Part shown: one piece after another, positions 8,335 to 15,544 of the stretch
Numbering within the stretch: position 1 is the first letter of the stretch
How the letters are laid out: every line of letters begins with the position of its first letter
Assembly: GCA_029776735.1 (NCBI GenBank)
Contig: JAKOUL010000018.1
Coordinates: 1 to 15,592 of the forward strand
Length of the DNA stretch: 15,592 nucleotides
Source of the DNA: Dictyoglomota bacterium
Lineage (GTDB): Bacteria; Dictyoglomota; Dictyoglomia; Dictyoglomales; Dictyoglomaceae
Direction of reading: 5' to 3'
Notes under the pieces: generated by a model
Database searches by the model: none
What the model was told of the DNA's origin: nothing
Seen by the model: only the letters and a program-made list of their open reading frames with translations
Translations under genes and position numbers: made by a program

Positions 8335-8349
8335 TTTAGTATCACTAAA
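8335..8349. promoter_or_regulatory. 15-bp palindrome upstream of fabD (possible operator)
   Basis: TTTAGT and ACTAAA face each other around a three-base centre, 22 bases upstream of the fabD start in the 89-base fabH-fabD gap. Its size and symmetry suit a dimeric repressor site, but it does not match the FapR or FabT consensus sites as I remember them, and no clear promoter lies beside it. In AT-rich DNA a palindrome of this size can arise by chance. Confidence 0.35.
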
Positions 8350-8402
8350 GATTTTATCAAATATTTTTCTTTATTACTTTAAATATCCTTAATTAGGAAG
8401 TT

Positions 8403-9401
8403 TTATGCATCAAAATTTATCTCTTTCCATCTTAATATAACAGAACCCCAGGATAGCCCTGCTCCAAAGCCTACTAAAGCTAATATGTCTTTATCCTTTA
8501 TTTTTCCCTCAAAAATTAACTCTTCAAGAGCAAGCGGTATAGATGCAGTAGAGGTATTACCATACTTATGAACATTAATAGCTACTTTTTCCATAGGTAT
8601 ACCAAGTTTTTCTGCCCCAGCTTGTATAATCCTTATATTTGCTTGATGAGGAACAAGCCAAGCTAAATCTTTAGAAGTAAGACCTACTTTAAAAAGAGCC
8701 TCTTCTGTCACTTCTCCTATAGCTCTTACAGAAAATTTAAAAACCTCTCTTCCATTCATCTTAATATAATGAAGTTTCTTATCAATTACATCTTGAGAGC
8801 ATGGGTACCTGGCACATCCACCAGGAATCTCTAAAAGATCTGCTCCTTTTCCATCAAGATGAAGACTCCAAGAAAGAAGTCCATAATCATCTCCTACTTC
8901 TTTCAACACCACAGCTCCAGCCCCATCTCCAAAAAGAACACAAGTATTTCTATCTTCCCAATCTATAAATCTTGACATGACCTCTGCACCTACCACTAAA
9001 ACAGTCTTTACATCTCCTGTTCTAATAAACTGAGCCCCAGTAATAAAAGCTGAGACAAAACCTGTACAAGCACTTAAAAGATCAAATCCACCTGCATTTT
9101 TTGCCCCAATTTTATATTGGACTAATGCGGCCATAGAAGGGAAAACCATCTCTAAAGAACCAGAAGTAACTATAATAATATCAATATCCTCTGGAGTAAG
9201 TTTTGCCATTTTTATTGCTTTTAAGGCAGCCTCAGCTCCAAGATCAGAAGGATTAACCCCATTTTCTGCAATATGTCTTTCTTTTATTCCAGTCCTTGTG
9301 GAAATCCACTCATCAGAAGTATTTACCATTTTCTCTAAATCAAAGTTAGTAAGAACCTTTGTAGGAACAGCCGTCCCAATCCCTACTATTCCAACTCCCA
9401 T
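8403..9401 (-). CDS. fabH: Beta-ketoacyl-ACP synthase III (FabH)
   Basis: FabH starts fatty acid synthesis by condensing an acyl-CoA primer with malonyl-ACP. The 332-residue protein carries Cys112 in DLLSACTGFVSA, His252 in WLVPHQANIRII and Asn282 in NVHKYGNTSTASIP, the catalytic triad of the family, plus the dimer-loop region FPSMAALVQYKIGA. Residues 191-203 (EIPGGCARYPCSQ) include two extra cysteines in a region that is variable in the family. Whether it prefers acetyl-CoA or branched primers cannot be read from sequence alone. It follows rpmF after 24 bases with a TTAGGAGT ribosome site. In the related Firmicutes cluster plsX lies just before fabH; here it is absent. Confidence 0.96.
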   Translation of the reverse strand: MGVGIVGIGTAVPTKVLTNFDLEKMVNTSDEWISTRTGIKERHIAENGVNPSDLGAEAALKAIKMAKLTPEDIDIIIVTSGSLEMVFPSMAALVQYKIGAKNAGGFDLLSACTGFVSAFITGAQFIRTGDVKTVLVVGAEVMSRFIDWEDRNTCVLFGDGAGAVVLKEVGDDYGLLSWSLHLDGKGADLLEIPGGCARYPCSQDVIDKKLHYIKMNGREVFKFSVRAIGEVTEEALFKVGLTSKDLAWLVPHQANIRIIQAGAEKLGIPMEKVAINVHKYGNTSTASIPLALEELIFEGKIKDKDILALVGFGAGLSWGSVILRWKEINFDA

Positions 9402-9425
9402 GATTTTTTTTACTCCTAAGGATTT

Positions 9426-9620
9426 CTAAGTTTTTTCTTTTTTCTCTTTTACTGGAAGCACACTTCTTCCCTCATAATACCCACAAAAAGGACAGACTCT
9501 ATGAGGAAGAATCATCTTGTGGCAATGAGAACATTCCACTAAGGTAGTCTCTGTTAACTTATATCTTACCCATCTCCTATCTCTCCGAGCTGTAGAAATT
9601 TTTTTCTTTGGAACTCCCAT
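9426..9620 (-). CDS. rpmF: 50S ribosomal protein L32 (zinc-binding form)
   Basis: This 64-residue basic protein begins MGVPKKKISTARRDRRW, close to the invariant L32 opening. It keeps four cysteines (C30, C33, C43, C46) in a CSHC...CPFC ribbon, so it is the zinc-binding C+ form. L32 is part of the large ribosomal subunit. The rpmF ATG lies two bases past the yceD stop. Its GGAGGG ribosome site is formed by the last Gly-Gly codons of yceD, so the two are likely translated together. The yceD-rpmF pair just before fatty acid genes is a widespread arrangement. Confidence 0.97.
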   Translation of the reverse strand: MGVPKKKISTARRDRRWVRYKLTETTLVECSHCHKMILPHRVCPFCGYYEGRSVLPVKEKKEKT

Positions 9621-9622
9621 TT

Positions 9623-10159
9623 TTATTTCCCTCCTTTTTTATCTAATAGCTTTTTAAGAGGTTCCCATCTTGGATCAACTTTATTTTCTTTAGAACATTC
9701 ACAAGGTCCTAAATTGAGATCATGCCCACACACAGGGCATAATCCTTTACAATCAGGACGACAAAGCGGTTTAACTGGTAAAGAAAGTCGTATGTTCTCT
9801 TCTACCAATGGATCTAAAAACAAACTTTCTTTCTCTAAAATAAATTTAAAATCATCTTCTTGAAGTTTAATCACATCCCCAGAACTTATTACTCTTTGTA
9901 TTGGAGCATTCCAAAGATAGGTCTCTTCCACCTTTGTTGTAAGGTTGTAAGGGAACTCTTTAAGACATCTGCTACATACAAGCTGAATTTTAGTCTTAAA
10001 ACTACCTTTCACAAGAACCTCTTTCCCAAGATTGGTTAATTTTAACTTTATATGTACAGGCTCTAAAAAAAATAAATCGGAAAAATGAGGAATAAAATCT
10101 TCCTCAAAAAATAATTCTTTTCCTACCTCGGAAAAAAGATCCGAAAGATAAATTTCCAC
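9623..10159 (-). CDS. yceD: DUF177 / YceD family protein (23S rRNA accumulation protein), GTG start
   Basis: The protein (178 residues) belongs to DUF177, the conserved partner of rpmF. In E. coli YceD and in plants this family is linked to 23S rRNA accumulation; its exact action is unclear. Visible features are an early CSRC pair (C62, C65) in VCSRCLKEFPYNL and a C-terminal cysteine-rich stretch with six cysteines (133, 137, 141, 144, 153, 155) in the pattern CRPDCKGLCPVCG...CEC. The family's DPRWEPLKKL ending follows. The cysteines suggest metal binding. The start is GTG with a GAGGGTGAT ribosome site upstream, 16 bases after ackA. The final Gly-Gly codons double as the rpmF ribosome site. 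Confidence 0.9.
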   Translation of the reverse strand: MEIYLSDLFSEVGKELFFEEDFIPHFSDLFFLEPVHIKLKLTNLGKEVLVKGSFKTKIQLVCSRCLKEFPYNLTTKVEETYLWNAPIQRVISSGDVIKLQEDDFKFILEKESLFLDPLVEENIRLSLPVKPLCRPDCKGLCPVCGHDLNLGPCECSKENKVDPRWEPLKKLLDKKGGK

Positions 10160-10175
10160 TTAAATCACCCTCTTT

Positions 10176-11372
10176 TTATTTCTTAACAAGCCTCAAAGTA
10201 TCTCTGGCGATCATTAATTCTTCGTTAGTTGGAATTACCCATACCTCAACCTTAGAGTCTGAAGTGCTTATTTTTATTTCCTCACCTTTAACTTCATTTT
10301 TATCCAAATCAATTTTTATTCCAAGATGTTCCATATTCTCACAAACCATTCTTCTAATGATCGGAGACCTTTCTCCCACACCCGCAGTAAATACTAAAGC
10401 ATCAAGACCTCCAAGAATAGCATAATAAGCACCTATATACTTCTTTACCCTATAAGAGAATACCTTAAGAGCAATTTGTGACCTCTCATGTCCTTTTTCT
10501 GCAGCCTCTTCCACATCTCTAAAATCACTGGAAATTCCAGAGATACCTAAAATTCCGCTTTTCTTATTAAGAATATCATTCATCTCCTTTGGGGAAATTG
10601 ACTCTTTTTCCATCATTGTCAATGGAATTGAAGAATCAATATCCCCACATCTTGTTCCCATTACAAGTCCTTCAAGAGGAGTATATCCCATACTTGTATC
10701 TATTGATTTTCCATCTTTAATAGCCGTAAGACTTGCTCCATTTCCTAAATGACAAGTAATTATCTTTAATTTCTCCACAGGTCTCCCCATAAGTTCAGCT
10801 AATCTTCTTGAAACATAATAATGAGAAGTACCATGAGCACCATATCTTCTTATCTTATATTTCTCATACCATTCATAAGGAAGAGCATATAGATATGCTT
10901 CCTTAGGCATAGTCTGATGAAAAGATGTATCAAAAACCATCACTTGAGGAACATTTGGAATCAGAGATAAACAGGCATCAATTCCCTGAATATGATATGG
11001 ATTATGCAGTGGTGCAAAATTTATACATTCTTTAAATTTCTCGTAAGTTTCTTCATTAACAACTGTAGCTTCAAGAAAATCTTCACCACCATTTACTATT
11101 CTATGCCCTACTGCATCAATTTCGGAAAGAGAATCTAATATTCCATCATTCTTATCCACGAGAAGTTTGAAAATTTCTTCAATCGCTATTTTGTGAGATG
11201 GAAGAGGAATCTCAAAAATCTTCTTTGATTGTGATCCCTTCTGATGAGATATATAGGACCCACTTATACCAATTCTTTCTGCAAGCCCCTTTGCTAACAC
11301 TTTTTCATCTTTCATATCAAAAATTTGATACTTCACAGAAGAACTACCACAATTTAAAACAAGTATCTTCAT
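10176..11372 (-). CDS. ackA: Acetate kinase
   Basis: Acetate kinase interconverts acetate plus ATP with acetyl phosphate plus ADP, usually giving ATP from acetyl-CoA during fermentation. From the preferred ATG the protein has 398 residues. Active-site residues fall at N7 (LNCGSSSVKY), R91 (VGHRIVNGG), D148 (FDTSFHQTM), H180 (GAHGTSH), R241 (GTRCGDID) and E384 (TNEEL), the same numbers as in the Methanosarcina thermophila enzyme. That supports this start. An ATG four codons upstream (11384) is possible, but the GGAGGT ribosome site lies inside that extension. No pta (phosphotransacetylase) is next to it. The gene is first in the block, with a good promoter just upstream. The joining of ackA to yceD-rpmF-fab is also seen in clostridial relatives. 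Confidence 0.95.
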   Translation of the reverse strand: MKILVLNCGSSSVKYQIFDMKDEKVLAKGLAERIGISGSYISHQKGSQSKKIFEIPLPSHKIAIEEIFKLLVDKNDGILDSLSEIDAVGHRIVNGGEDFLEATVVNEETYEKFKECINFAPLHNPYHIQGIDACLSLIPNVPQVMVFDTSFHQTMPKEAYLYALPYEWYEKYKIRRYGAHGTSHYYVSRRLAELMGRPVEKLKIITCHLGNGASLTAIKDGKSIDTSMGYTPLEGLVMGTRCGDIDSSIPLTMMEKESISPKEMNDILNKKSGILGISGISSDFRDVEEAAEKGHERSQIALKVFSYRVKKYIGAYYAILGGLDALVFTAGVGERSPIIRRMVCENMEHLGIKIDLDKNEVKGEEIKISTSDSKVEVWVIPTNEELMIARDTLRLVKK

Positions 11373-11408
11373 AGCTACCTCCATTTCTTCTTTGAAAATT
11401 CTCAGGTA

Positions 11409-11437
11409 ATTATACTATGATGAGGATTATTTCACAA
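11409..11437 (-). promoter_or_regulatory. Sigma-A-type promoter of the ackA-fab-rnc-smc-ftsY block
   Basis: On the minus strand a TTGTGA -35 box (11432-11437) is followed by exactly 17 bases and a perfect TATAAT -10 box (11409-11414). Transcription would start near 11402, about 30 bases before the ackA ATG. The -35 box begins only about 23 bases after the stop of the upstream CBS-ACT gene. It is the clearest promoter in the window and probably serves ackA and the genes that follow. Confidence 0.75.
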
Positions 11438-11459
11438 GATTTAATAAAAATCGTATAAA

Positions 11460-12101
11460 TTAAATTTTTCTTACATGCTCCACAGATACATTATTTCTTC
11501 TAAATATTTCATTGACAAGAGCAAAATCTTCTGTCTCTAATCTTAGCACAAGAAAACCATAATCTTCGCTCTCAGCAGGAAAAGTTGCCATACTCATAAT
11601 ATTTATACCCTTTTCTGCCATAAGATTTACTACTTTTGCTATCTCTCCTGGGGTATTTTTAATTCTTAACATGTATCTAAGCCCTCTCTTACCTTCCCCT
11701 AACATTTCAATAAACGCTCTAAATATATCACTTTCAGTAATTATTCCAACTACTTTCCCATCTTCTATAACAGGAAGAGCACTTACTTTATTATTTTTCA
11801 TTATTAAAGCTGCTTCTTCTATAGGAGCATCTGCATCTACTATGATAGGATTAGAAGTCATAGCATCTTTTACTTTTAACTTTTCTAATAGGTAATTTAT
11901 CTCAAAAATGCTAAGGGAGGTTGCTCGGGATGGAGAAACAGATCTTAGATCCCTCTCTGTAACAATACCTACAAGTTTTCCTTTATCCATCACAAGGAGT
12001 CTTCTAACCTGAGAATTTTGCATCATTTTCCACGCTTCAAGAATAGAGGTGTCAGGAGAAACACTAATAGGATCTTTTGTCATTCGCATTTTTACAAGCA
12101 T
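11460..12101 (-). CDS. CBS-CBS-ACT domain protein (AcuB-like sensor)
   Basis: The 213-residue protein has two CBS domains (about 1-58 and 74-132), each ending in a ligand-loop motif (GIVTERDLR and GIITESDIF), followed by an ACT domain (about 142-213, beginning LRYMLRIKNTPGEIAKVVNL). CBS pairs usually bind adenine nucleotides, and ACT domains bind amino acids or similar small molecules. The same order occurs in the AcuB family. No catalytic domain or DNA-binding domain is visible, so it is probably a sensor acting on a partner. It begins seven bases after livF and its GGGGGGT ribosome site is made by the last livF codons, so it is part of the transporter operon. Control of amino-acid uptake or metabolism is an inference from that context. 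Confidence 0.85.
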   Translation of the reverse strand: MLVKMRMTKDPISVSPDTSILEAWKMMQNSQVRRLLVMDKGKLVGIVTERDLRSVSPSRATSLSIFEINYLLEKLKVKDAMTSNPIIVDADAPIEEAALIMKNNKVSALPVIEDGKVVGIITESDIFRAFIEMLGEGKRGLRYMLRIKNTPGEIAKVVNLMAEKGINIMSMATFPAESEDYGFLVLRLETEDFALVNEIFRRNNVSVEHVRKI

Positions 12102-12108
12102 AATAAAA

Positions 12109-12813
12109 TTACCCCCCTAAATAAGCTTTCTTTACCACTTCATTATTAACAATCTCTTCTGTTGGACCCGAAAGAACAATTTTTCCTGTCTCCATTACAT
12201 AGACCCTATGAGCAATAGAAAATGCCATATTAGCATTTTGTTCCACAAGTAATAAAGTTCTTTTTTCTTCATTTATCTTCTTCAATACCTCAAAAATTTC
12301 CTGTACAAGAAGAGGAGCAAGCCCCATAGATGGCTCATCCAAAAGAAGAAGCCTCGCGTTGGACATTAAAGCTCTACCTATAGCAAGCATCTGCTGTTCT
12401 CCCCCACTAAGAGTACCTGCAAGCTGTCTCTCTCTTTCTTTTAAACGAGGGAAAAGAGTGTAAACAAATTCAAAATTATTTTGTATTGCAGCACTGTTTT
12501 TCAAAAGATAAGCCCCCATTTCAAGATTCTCTTTTACTGTCATGTTAGAAAATACTCTTCTTCCCTCTGGTGCATGTGCTATACCCAGAGCTGCTATCTT
12601 ATTAGAAGAAAGTTTCCTTAGATTTATTTCATAGAAATAAAGATCTCCTTCAACTATAGGCACAAGATTAAAAATAGAACGCAAAGTAGTAGTCTTACCT
12701 GCACCATTTGCCCCAATTAGAGCTACGACTTCACCTTCTTTTACCTCTATATCAATTCCCTGTAAAGCTTTTATTCCTCCGTAATGAACATGAAGATCTT
12801 TAATGGATAACAC
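12109..12813 (-). CDS. livF: Branched-chain amino acid ABC transporter ATPase LivF, GTG start
   Basis: One of two ATPases that power the Liv-type importer at the inner face of the membrane. The 234-residue protein has Walker A GANGAGKT (34-41), the LivF-type AHAPEGRRVFSNMTVKENL region, signature LSGGEQQ (135-141), Walker B LLLLDEP (155-161), and VEQNA in place of the usual switch histidine, which is normal for LivF. The start is GTG with a GGGAGGT ribosome site about five bases upstream. It overlaps the end of livG by 14 bases. The end codons GGG GGG TAA also serve as ribosome site for the next gene. The amino acid carried (Leu/Ile/Val or a related substrate such as an amide) cannot be read from the ATPase. 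Confidence 0.93.
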   Translation of the reverse strand: MLSIKDLHVHYGGIKALQGIDIEVKEGEVVALIGANGAGKTTTLRSIFNLVPIVEGDLYFYEINLRKLSSNKIAALGIAHAPEGRRVFSNMTVKENLEMGAYLLKNSAAIQNNFEFVYTLFPRLKERERQLAGTLSGGEQQMLAIGRALMSNARLLLLDEPSMGLAPLLVQEIFEVLKKINEEKRTLLLVEQNANMAFSIAHRVYVMETGKIVLSGPTEEIVNNEVVKKAYLGG

Positions 12814-13579
12814 TTCTTACCTCCCTACCTAAATAAGCTTCAATTACTTTAGGATCATTCTTAACTTCTTCGGGAGATCCTTCTGCAATTTTCATCCCAA
12901 AATCAAGTACTATTATTCTCTCACATATATCCATAACCACTTCCATATGATGTTCTATAAGAAGAATAGTAAGATTAAACTTATCGCGAATAATAGAGAT
13001 AAGATTTATTAATTCTAAAGATTCATTTAAATTCATTCCTGCGGCAGGCTCATCTAAAAGAAGAAGTTTAGGTTCTGTAGCTATAGCCCTTGCAATTTCA
13101 AGCTTTCTCTGTTCACCATATGGAAGATTCTTTGCAATCTCATTCTTCCTCCTGTATAGTCCAAAAAAATCAAGGAGCTCTTCCGCTTTTTCCTGTTGTA
13201 TACTCTCTTCCTTTAAGAATCGTTTAGTAGAAAGCAAAACTTTTAAAAGAGGAACTTTATAAACTTTATGCATTGGTATCATAATATTTTGTAAAACTGT
13301 TAGCTCTTTAAAAAGTCTTGGATTCTGAAAAGTCCTTGCAATACCAAGTTTTGTAATTTGATAAGGTTTAAGCCCTACAATATTTTCACCATTAAAAATT
13401 ATACTTCCCTTTAAAGGTAAATAGAAACCTGTAATAAGATTAAAAACCGTAGTCTTACCTGCACCATTAGGACCTATTATTCCTAAAATTTCGTTTTTTT
13501 CTACTAAAAAGCTCAAGTCTGATACTGCCATTAGTCCACCAAAAGCACAAGACACATTTTTTATTTCTAAAATACTCAT
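12800..13579 (-). CDS. livG: Branched-chain amino acid ABC transporter ATPase LivG
   Basis: The second ATPase of the Liv importer, 259 residues. Motifs are Walker A GPNGAGKT (36-43), the Q-loop in ARTFQNPRLFKELTV (Q85), signature LPYGEQRKLE (152-161), Walker B LLLLDEPAAGMN with D176 and E177, and switch histidines in IEHHMEVVM (210-211). The LPYGEQ signature and the insert between Q-loop and signature are typical of LivG rather than LivF. It starts at an ATG with an AAAGG ribosome site three bases after the livM stop and overlaps livF by 14 bases, so the two ATPases are probably made in equal amounts. Confidence 0.94.
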   Translation of the reverse strand: MSILEIKNVSCAFGGLMAVSDLSFLVEKNEILGIIGPNGAGKTTVFNLITGFYLPLKGSIIFNGENIVGLKPYQITKLGIARTFQNPRLFKELTVLQNIMIPMHKVYKVPLLKVLLSTKRFLKEESIQQEKAEELLDFFGLYRRKNEIAKNLPYGEQRKLEIARAIATEPKLLLLDEPAAGMNLNESLELINLISIIRDKFNLTILLIEHHMEVVMDICERIIVLDFGMKIAEGSPEEVKNDPKVIEAYLGREVRSVIH

Positions 13580-13582
13580 TAT

Positions 13583-14557
13583 TTATTCCTTTCGCTTTTG
13601 GAAAATTTTGGTTAACTTATAAAAAGATAATTCTTTATTTCCCATAATTCCTGATGGACGTACTAACATGAGAATTATTAAGGTTAAAGAATAAATAATA
13701 AGCCTCAATTGTGCAAATCCTCTAAGAGCTTCTGGAAGTATTGTAAGAACGAAAGCACCAATTATTGAGCCTGTTATACTTCCAAGACCACCAAGAACTA
13801 CCATTAAAAGAATTTCTATAGATCTCATAAAAGTAAAACTACTGGGATGAAGCATCATAAGGTAATGAGCAAACAATCCCCCTGCTACCCCAGCAAAAAA
13901 TGCTCCTATAGAAAAAGCAAGTACTTTATAATATGTGGTATTTATACCCATACTCTCAGAAGCTGTTTCATCTTCTCTTATGGATACTATTGCTCTTCCA
14001 TGAGAAGAATGTATCAACCTAAAAATTACAATGAAACAGATAAAAGCCCAAAAAGCAACCCATGTTATATCTGTAAACTTTGGAATCCCAGGAAAACCTC
14101 TTGGACCTCCCACCACATCTAAATTTAAAATAAAAACTCTTATTATTTCCCCAAGTCCTAACGTCGCAATAGCAAGATAATCTCCTTTAAGCCTTAAAGT
14201 AGGAATTCCAATTAAAATACCTAAAATAGCAGCAAAAAGTCCTCCTAAAATTAGAAAAACAAGAAATACAATTCCTTGAGCCAAATCCTTTGGTAGAAAA
14301 GATAATATCCTTAATAGATTTTCCCCTTGATAAACACTTAAAGCAGCACTAAAATATCCACCAGCTGCCATAAATCCTGCATGTCCTAAAGAAAACTGTC
14401 CTGTAAATCCATTAATCAAATTTAAACTCATAGCGAGTATGGAATTTATACCAAAAAATACAAAAATCTGATAGAAATATGGATCTAAGTTTTTACTTAG
14501 CTCAGCTAATATCAATAATATTACTAAACCTATTATAGTAAGAATATTTTTTTTCAT
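13583..14557 (-). CDS. livM: Branched-chain amino acid ABC transporter permease LivM
   Basis: One of two membrane subunits that form the amino-acid channel. The 324-residue protein is highly hydrophobic with about eight to nine membrane segments. Family hallmarks are LNLINGFTGQFSLGHAGFMA (45-64), IPTLRLKGDYLAIATLGLGE (118-137), GGPRGFPGIP (150-159) and the ATPase-coupling loop SIREDETASESMGIN (192-206). A charged tail (residues 306-324) follows the last segment. Its ATG overlaps the livH stop as ATGA. The ribosome site is weak, which suggests reinitiation after livH. Together with LivH it would make the heterodimeric pore. Confidence 0.93.
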   Translation of the reverse strand: MKKNILTIIGLVILLILAELSKNLDPYFYQIFVFFGINSILAMSLNLINGFTGQFSLGHAGFMAAGGYFSAALSVYQGENLLRILSFLPKDLAQGIVFLVFLILGGLFAAILGILIGIPTLRLKGDYLAIATLGLGEIIRVFILNLDVVGGPRGFPGIPKFTDITWVAFWAFICFIVIFRLIHSSHGRAIVSIREDETASESMGINTTYYKVLAFSIGAFFAGVAGGLFAHYLMMLHPSSFTFMRSIEILLMVVLGGLGSITGSIIGAFVLTILPEALRGFAQLRLIIYSLTLIILMLVRPSGIMGNKELSFYKLTKIFQKRKE

Positions 14558-15432
14558 ACTTTTTCTCTAATATATTTTCCTAATAATCCAGAAGGTCTGA
14601 CAAGTAAAATAATAATAAGTATTATAAATGAAACTGCATCTCTCACCGTAGATGAAATAAAAGCAGATACTAAAACTTCAGCAATTCCAAGGATAAAACC
14701 TCCAAGCATAGCCCCAGGAATAATACCAATACCTCCTAAAACAGCAGCCACAAAGGCTTTAAGTCCAGGCATAACTCCCATATAAGGCTCTATCTTATTA
14801 AAATAAAGCCCTACAAGTACACCACCCGCTGCTGCAAGCACAGAACCAAGAACAAAAGTAAAAGCTATAACATTATCAATATTAATACCAAGCATTAAAG
14901 CCATCTCTCTATCTTCAGAAACAGCACGCATTGCTTTTCCTATCCTTGTTCTCATCACAATAAATTGAAGAACAATCATAAGAACAATAGAAGTAGCCAA
15001 AATAATAACTTGCCTATTAGTTAAGATAAGCCCTCCTATATCATATACTTTAAGAGGAATACTTTGAGGAAAAGACTTTGGTGAAGCACCTACAAGAAGT
15101 ACCATTAGATTCTCTAATAAAAAAGATACACCTATTGCTGTAATCAAAAGAGAGATCCTCGGAGCAAATCTTAAAGGTCTATAGGCAAAACGCTCAACAA
15201 CGATTCCTAATAAAGCTGCACCCAGCATTGCCAATATTAGTCCTAAAGCAAAAGGTAAATTCAAAGTTCCTAAGGCAAAATAACCAATAAAAGCTCCCAC
15301 CATATAAATATCGCCATGGGCAAAATTAATAAACTTAAGTATCCCATAAACCATAGTGTATCCTAACGCAATAAGAGCATATATACTTCCCAATGATATA
15401 CCGTTTAAAACTTGTTGTAGTATATTAACCAC
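14554..15432 (-). CDS. livH: Branched-chain amino acid ABC transporter permease LivH, GTG start
   Basis: The partner permease of LivM, 292 residues with about eight membrane segments. Hallmarks are LGYTMVYGILKFINFAHGDI (23-42), the coupling loop RAVSEDREMALMLGIN (169-184), and GLKAFVAAVLGGIGIIPGAM (223-242). The protein ends ILLVRPSGLLGKYIREKV, in the same way as LivM ends its last helix. The start is GTG, with a GAGAGGT site about 11 bases upstream. A nearer ATG (at 15442-15444) is followed by a stop two codons later and cannot be the start of this gene. It follows the probable livK after a 112-base gap with a hairpin and a TATAAT box. Confidence 0.93.
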   Translation of the reverse strand: MVNILQQVLNGISLGSIYALIALGYTMVYGILKFINFAHGDIYMVGAFIGYFALGTLNLPFALGLILAMLGAALLGIVVERFAYRPLRFAPRISLLITAIGVSFLLENLMVLLVGASPKSFPQSIPLKVYDIGGLILTNRQVIILATSIVLMIVLQFIVMRTRIGKAMRAVSEDREMALMLGINIDNVIAFTFVLGSVLAAAGGVLVGLYFNKIEPYMGVMPGLKAFVAAVLGGIGIIPGAMLGGFILGIAEVLVSAFISSTVRDAVSFIILIIILLVRPSGLLGKYIREKV

Positions 15433-15472
15433 TTATAACATTTACCTCTCAAATTATATTTTTAACTTTTTT

Positions 15473-15478
15473 ATTATA
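15473..15478 (-). promoter_or_regulatory. Possible internal -10 box (TATAAT) before livH
   Basis: A perfect TATAAT lies on the minus strand in the livK-livH gap. A start near 15466 would give a leader of about 34 bases. No good -35 box (best TGAGAA at 17 bases) and no correctly spaced extended -10 TG are seen, and the area is AT-rich, so this may be chance. Confidence 0.25.
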
Positions 15479-15482
15479 CAAA

Positions 15483-15508
15483 GGGGAGGCAAATCTTCTC
15501 ACCTCCCC
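15483..15508 (-). promoter_or_regulatory. GC-rich stem-loop between livK and livH
   Basis: GGGGAGG and CCTCCCC form a 7-bp stem around a 12-base loop on the transcript strand, and G-U and A-U pairs can extend it outward by up to three more. It begins about 36 bases past the livK stop. The bases after it (UUUGUAUAAU) do not make a proper U tract. It may be a weak or partial terminator, or a 3' stabiliser that keeps livK message above the permease message. Confidence 0.6.
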
Positions 15509-15544
15509 CTCCATTCCATTAATAAGATGGAAATTTAAATCTTC

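Noticed and set aside
8387..8399. Near-palindrome TCCTTAATTAGGA in the fabH-fabD gap
   Set aside because: It is imperfect (T-T mismatch) and short; TTAA-rich near-palindromes are common at this AT content.
8314..8402. Internal promoter before fabD
   Set aside because: A TTGATA hexamer is present but no good -10 box occurs at 16-18 bases; other pairings are equally poor in this AT-rich gap.
11440..11459. Terminator after the CBS-ACT gene
   Set aside because: The only stem (GATTT with AAATC) has five AT-rich pairs and no U tract.
13847..14122. Plus-strand open frame opposite livM
   Set aside because: Lies opposite conserved membrane segments of livM; no start signal or family resemblance.
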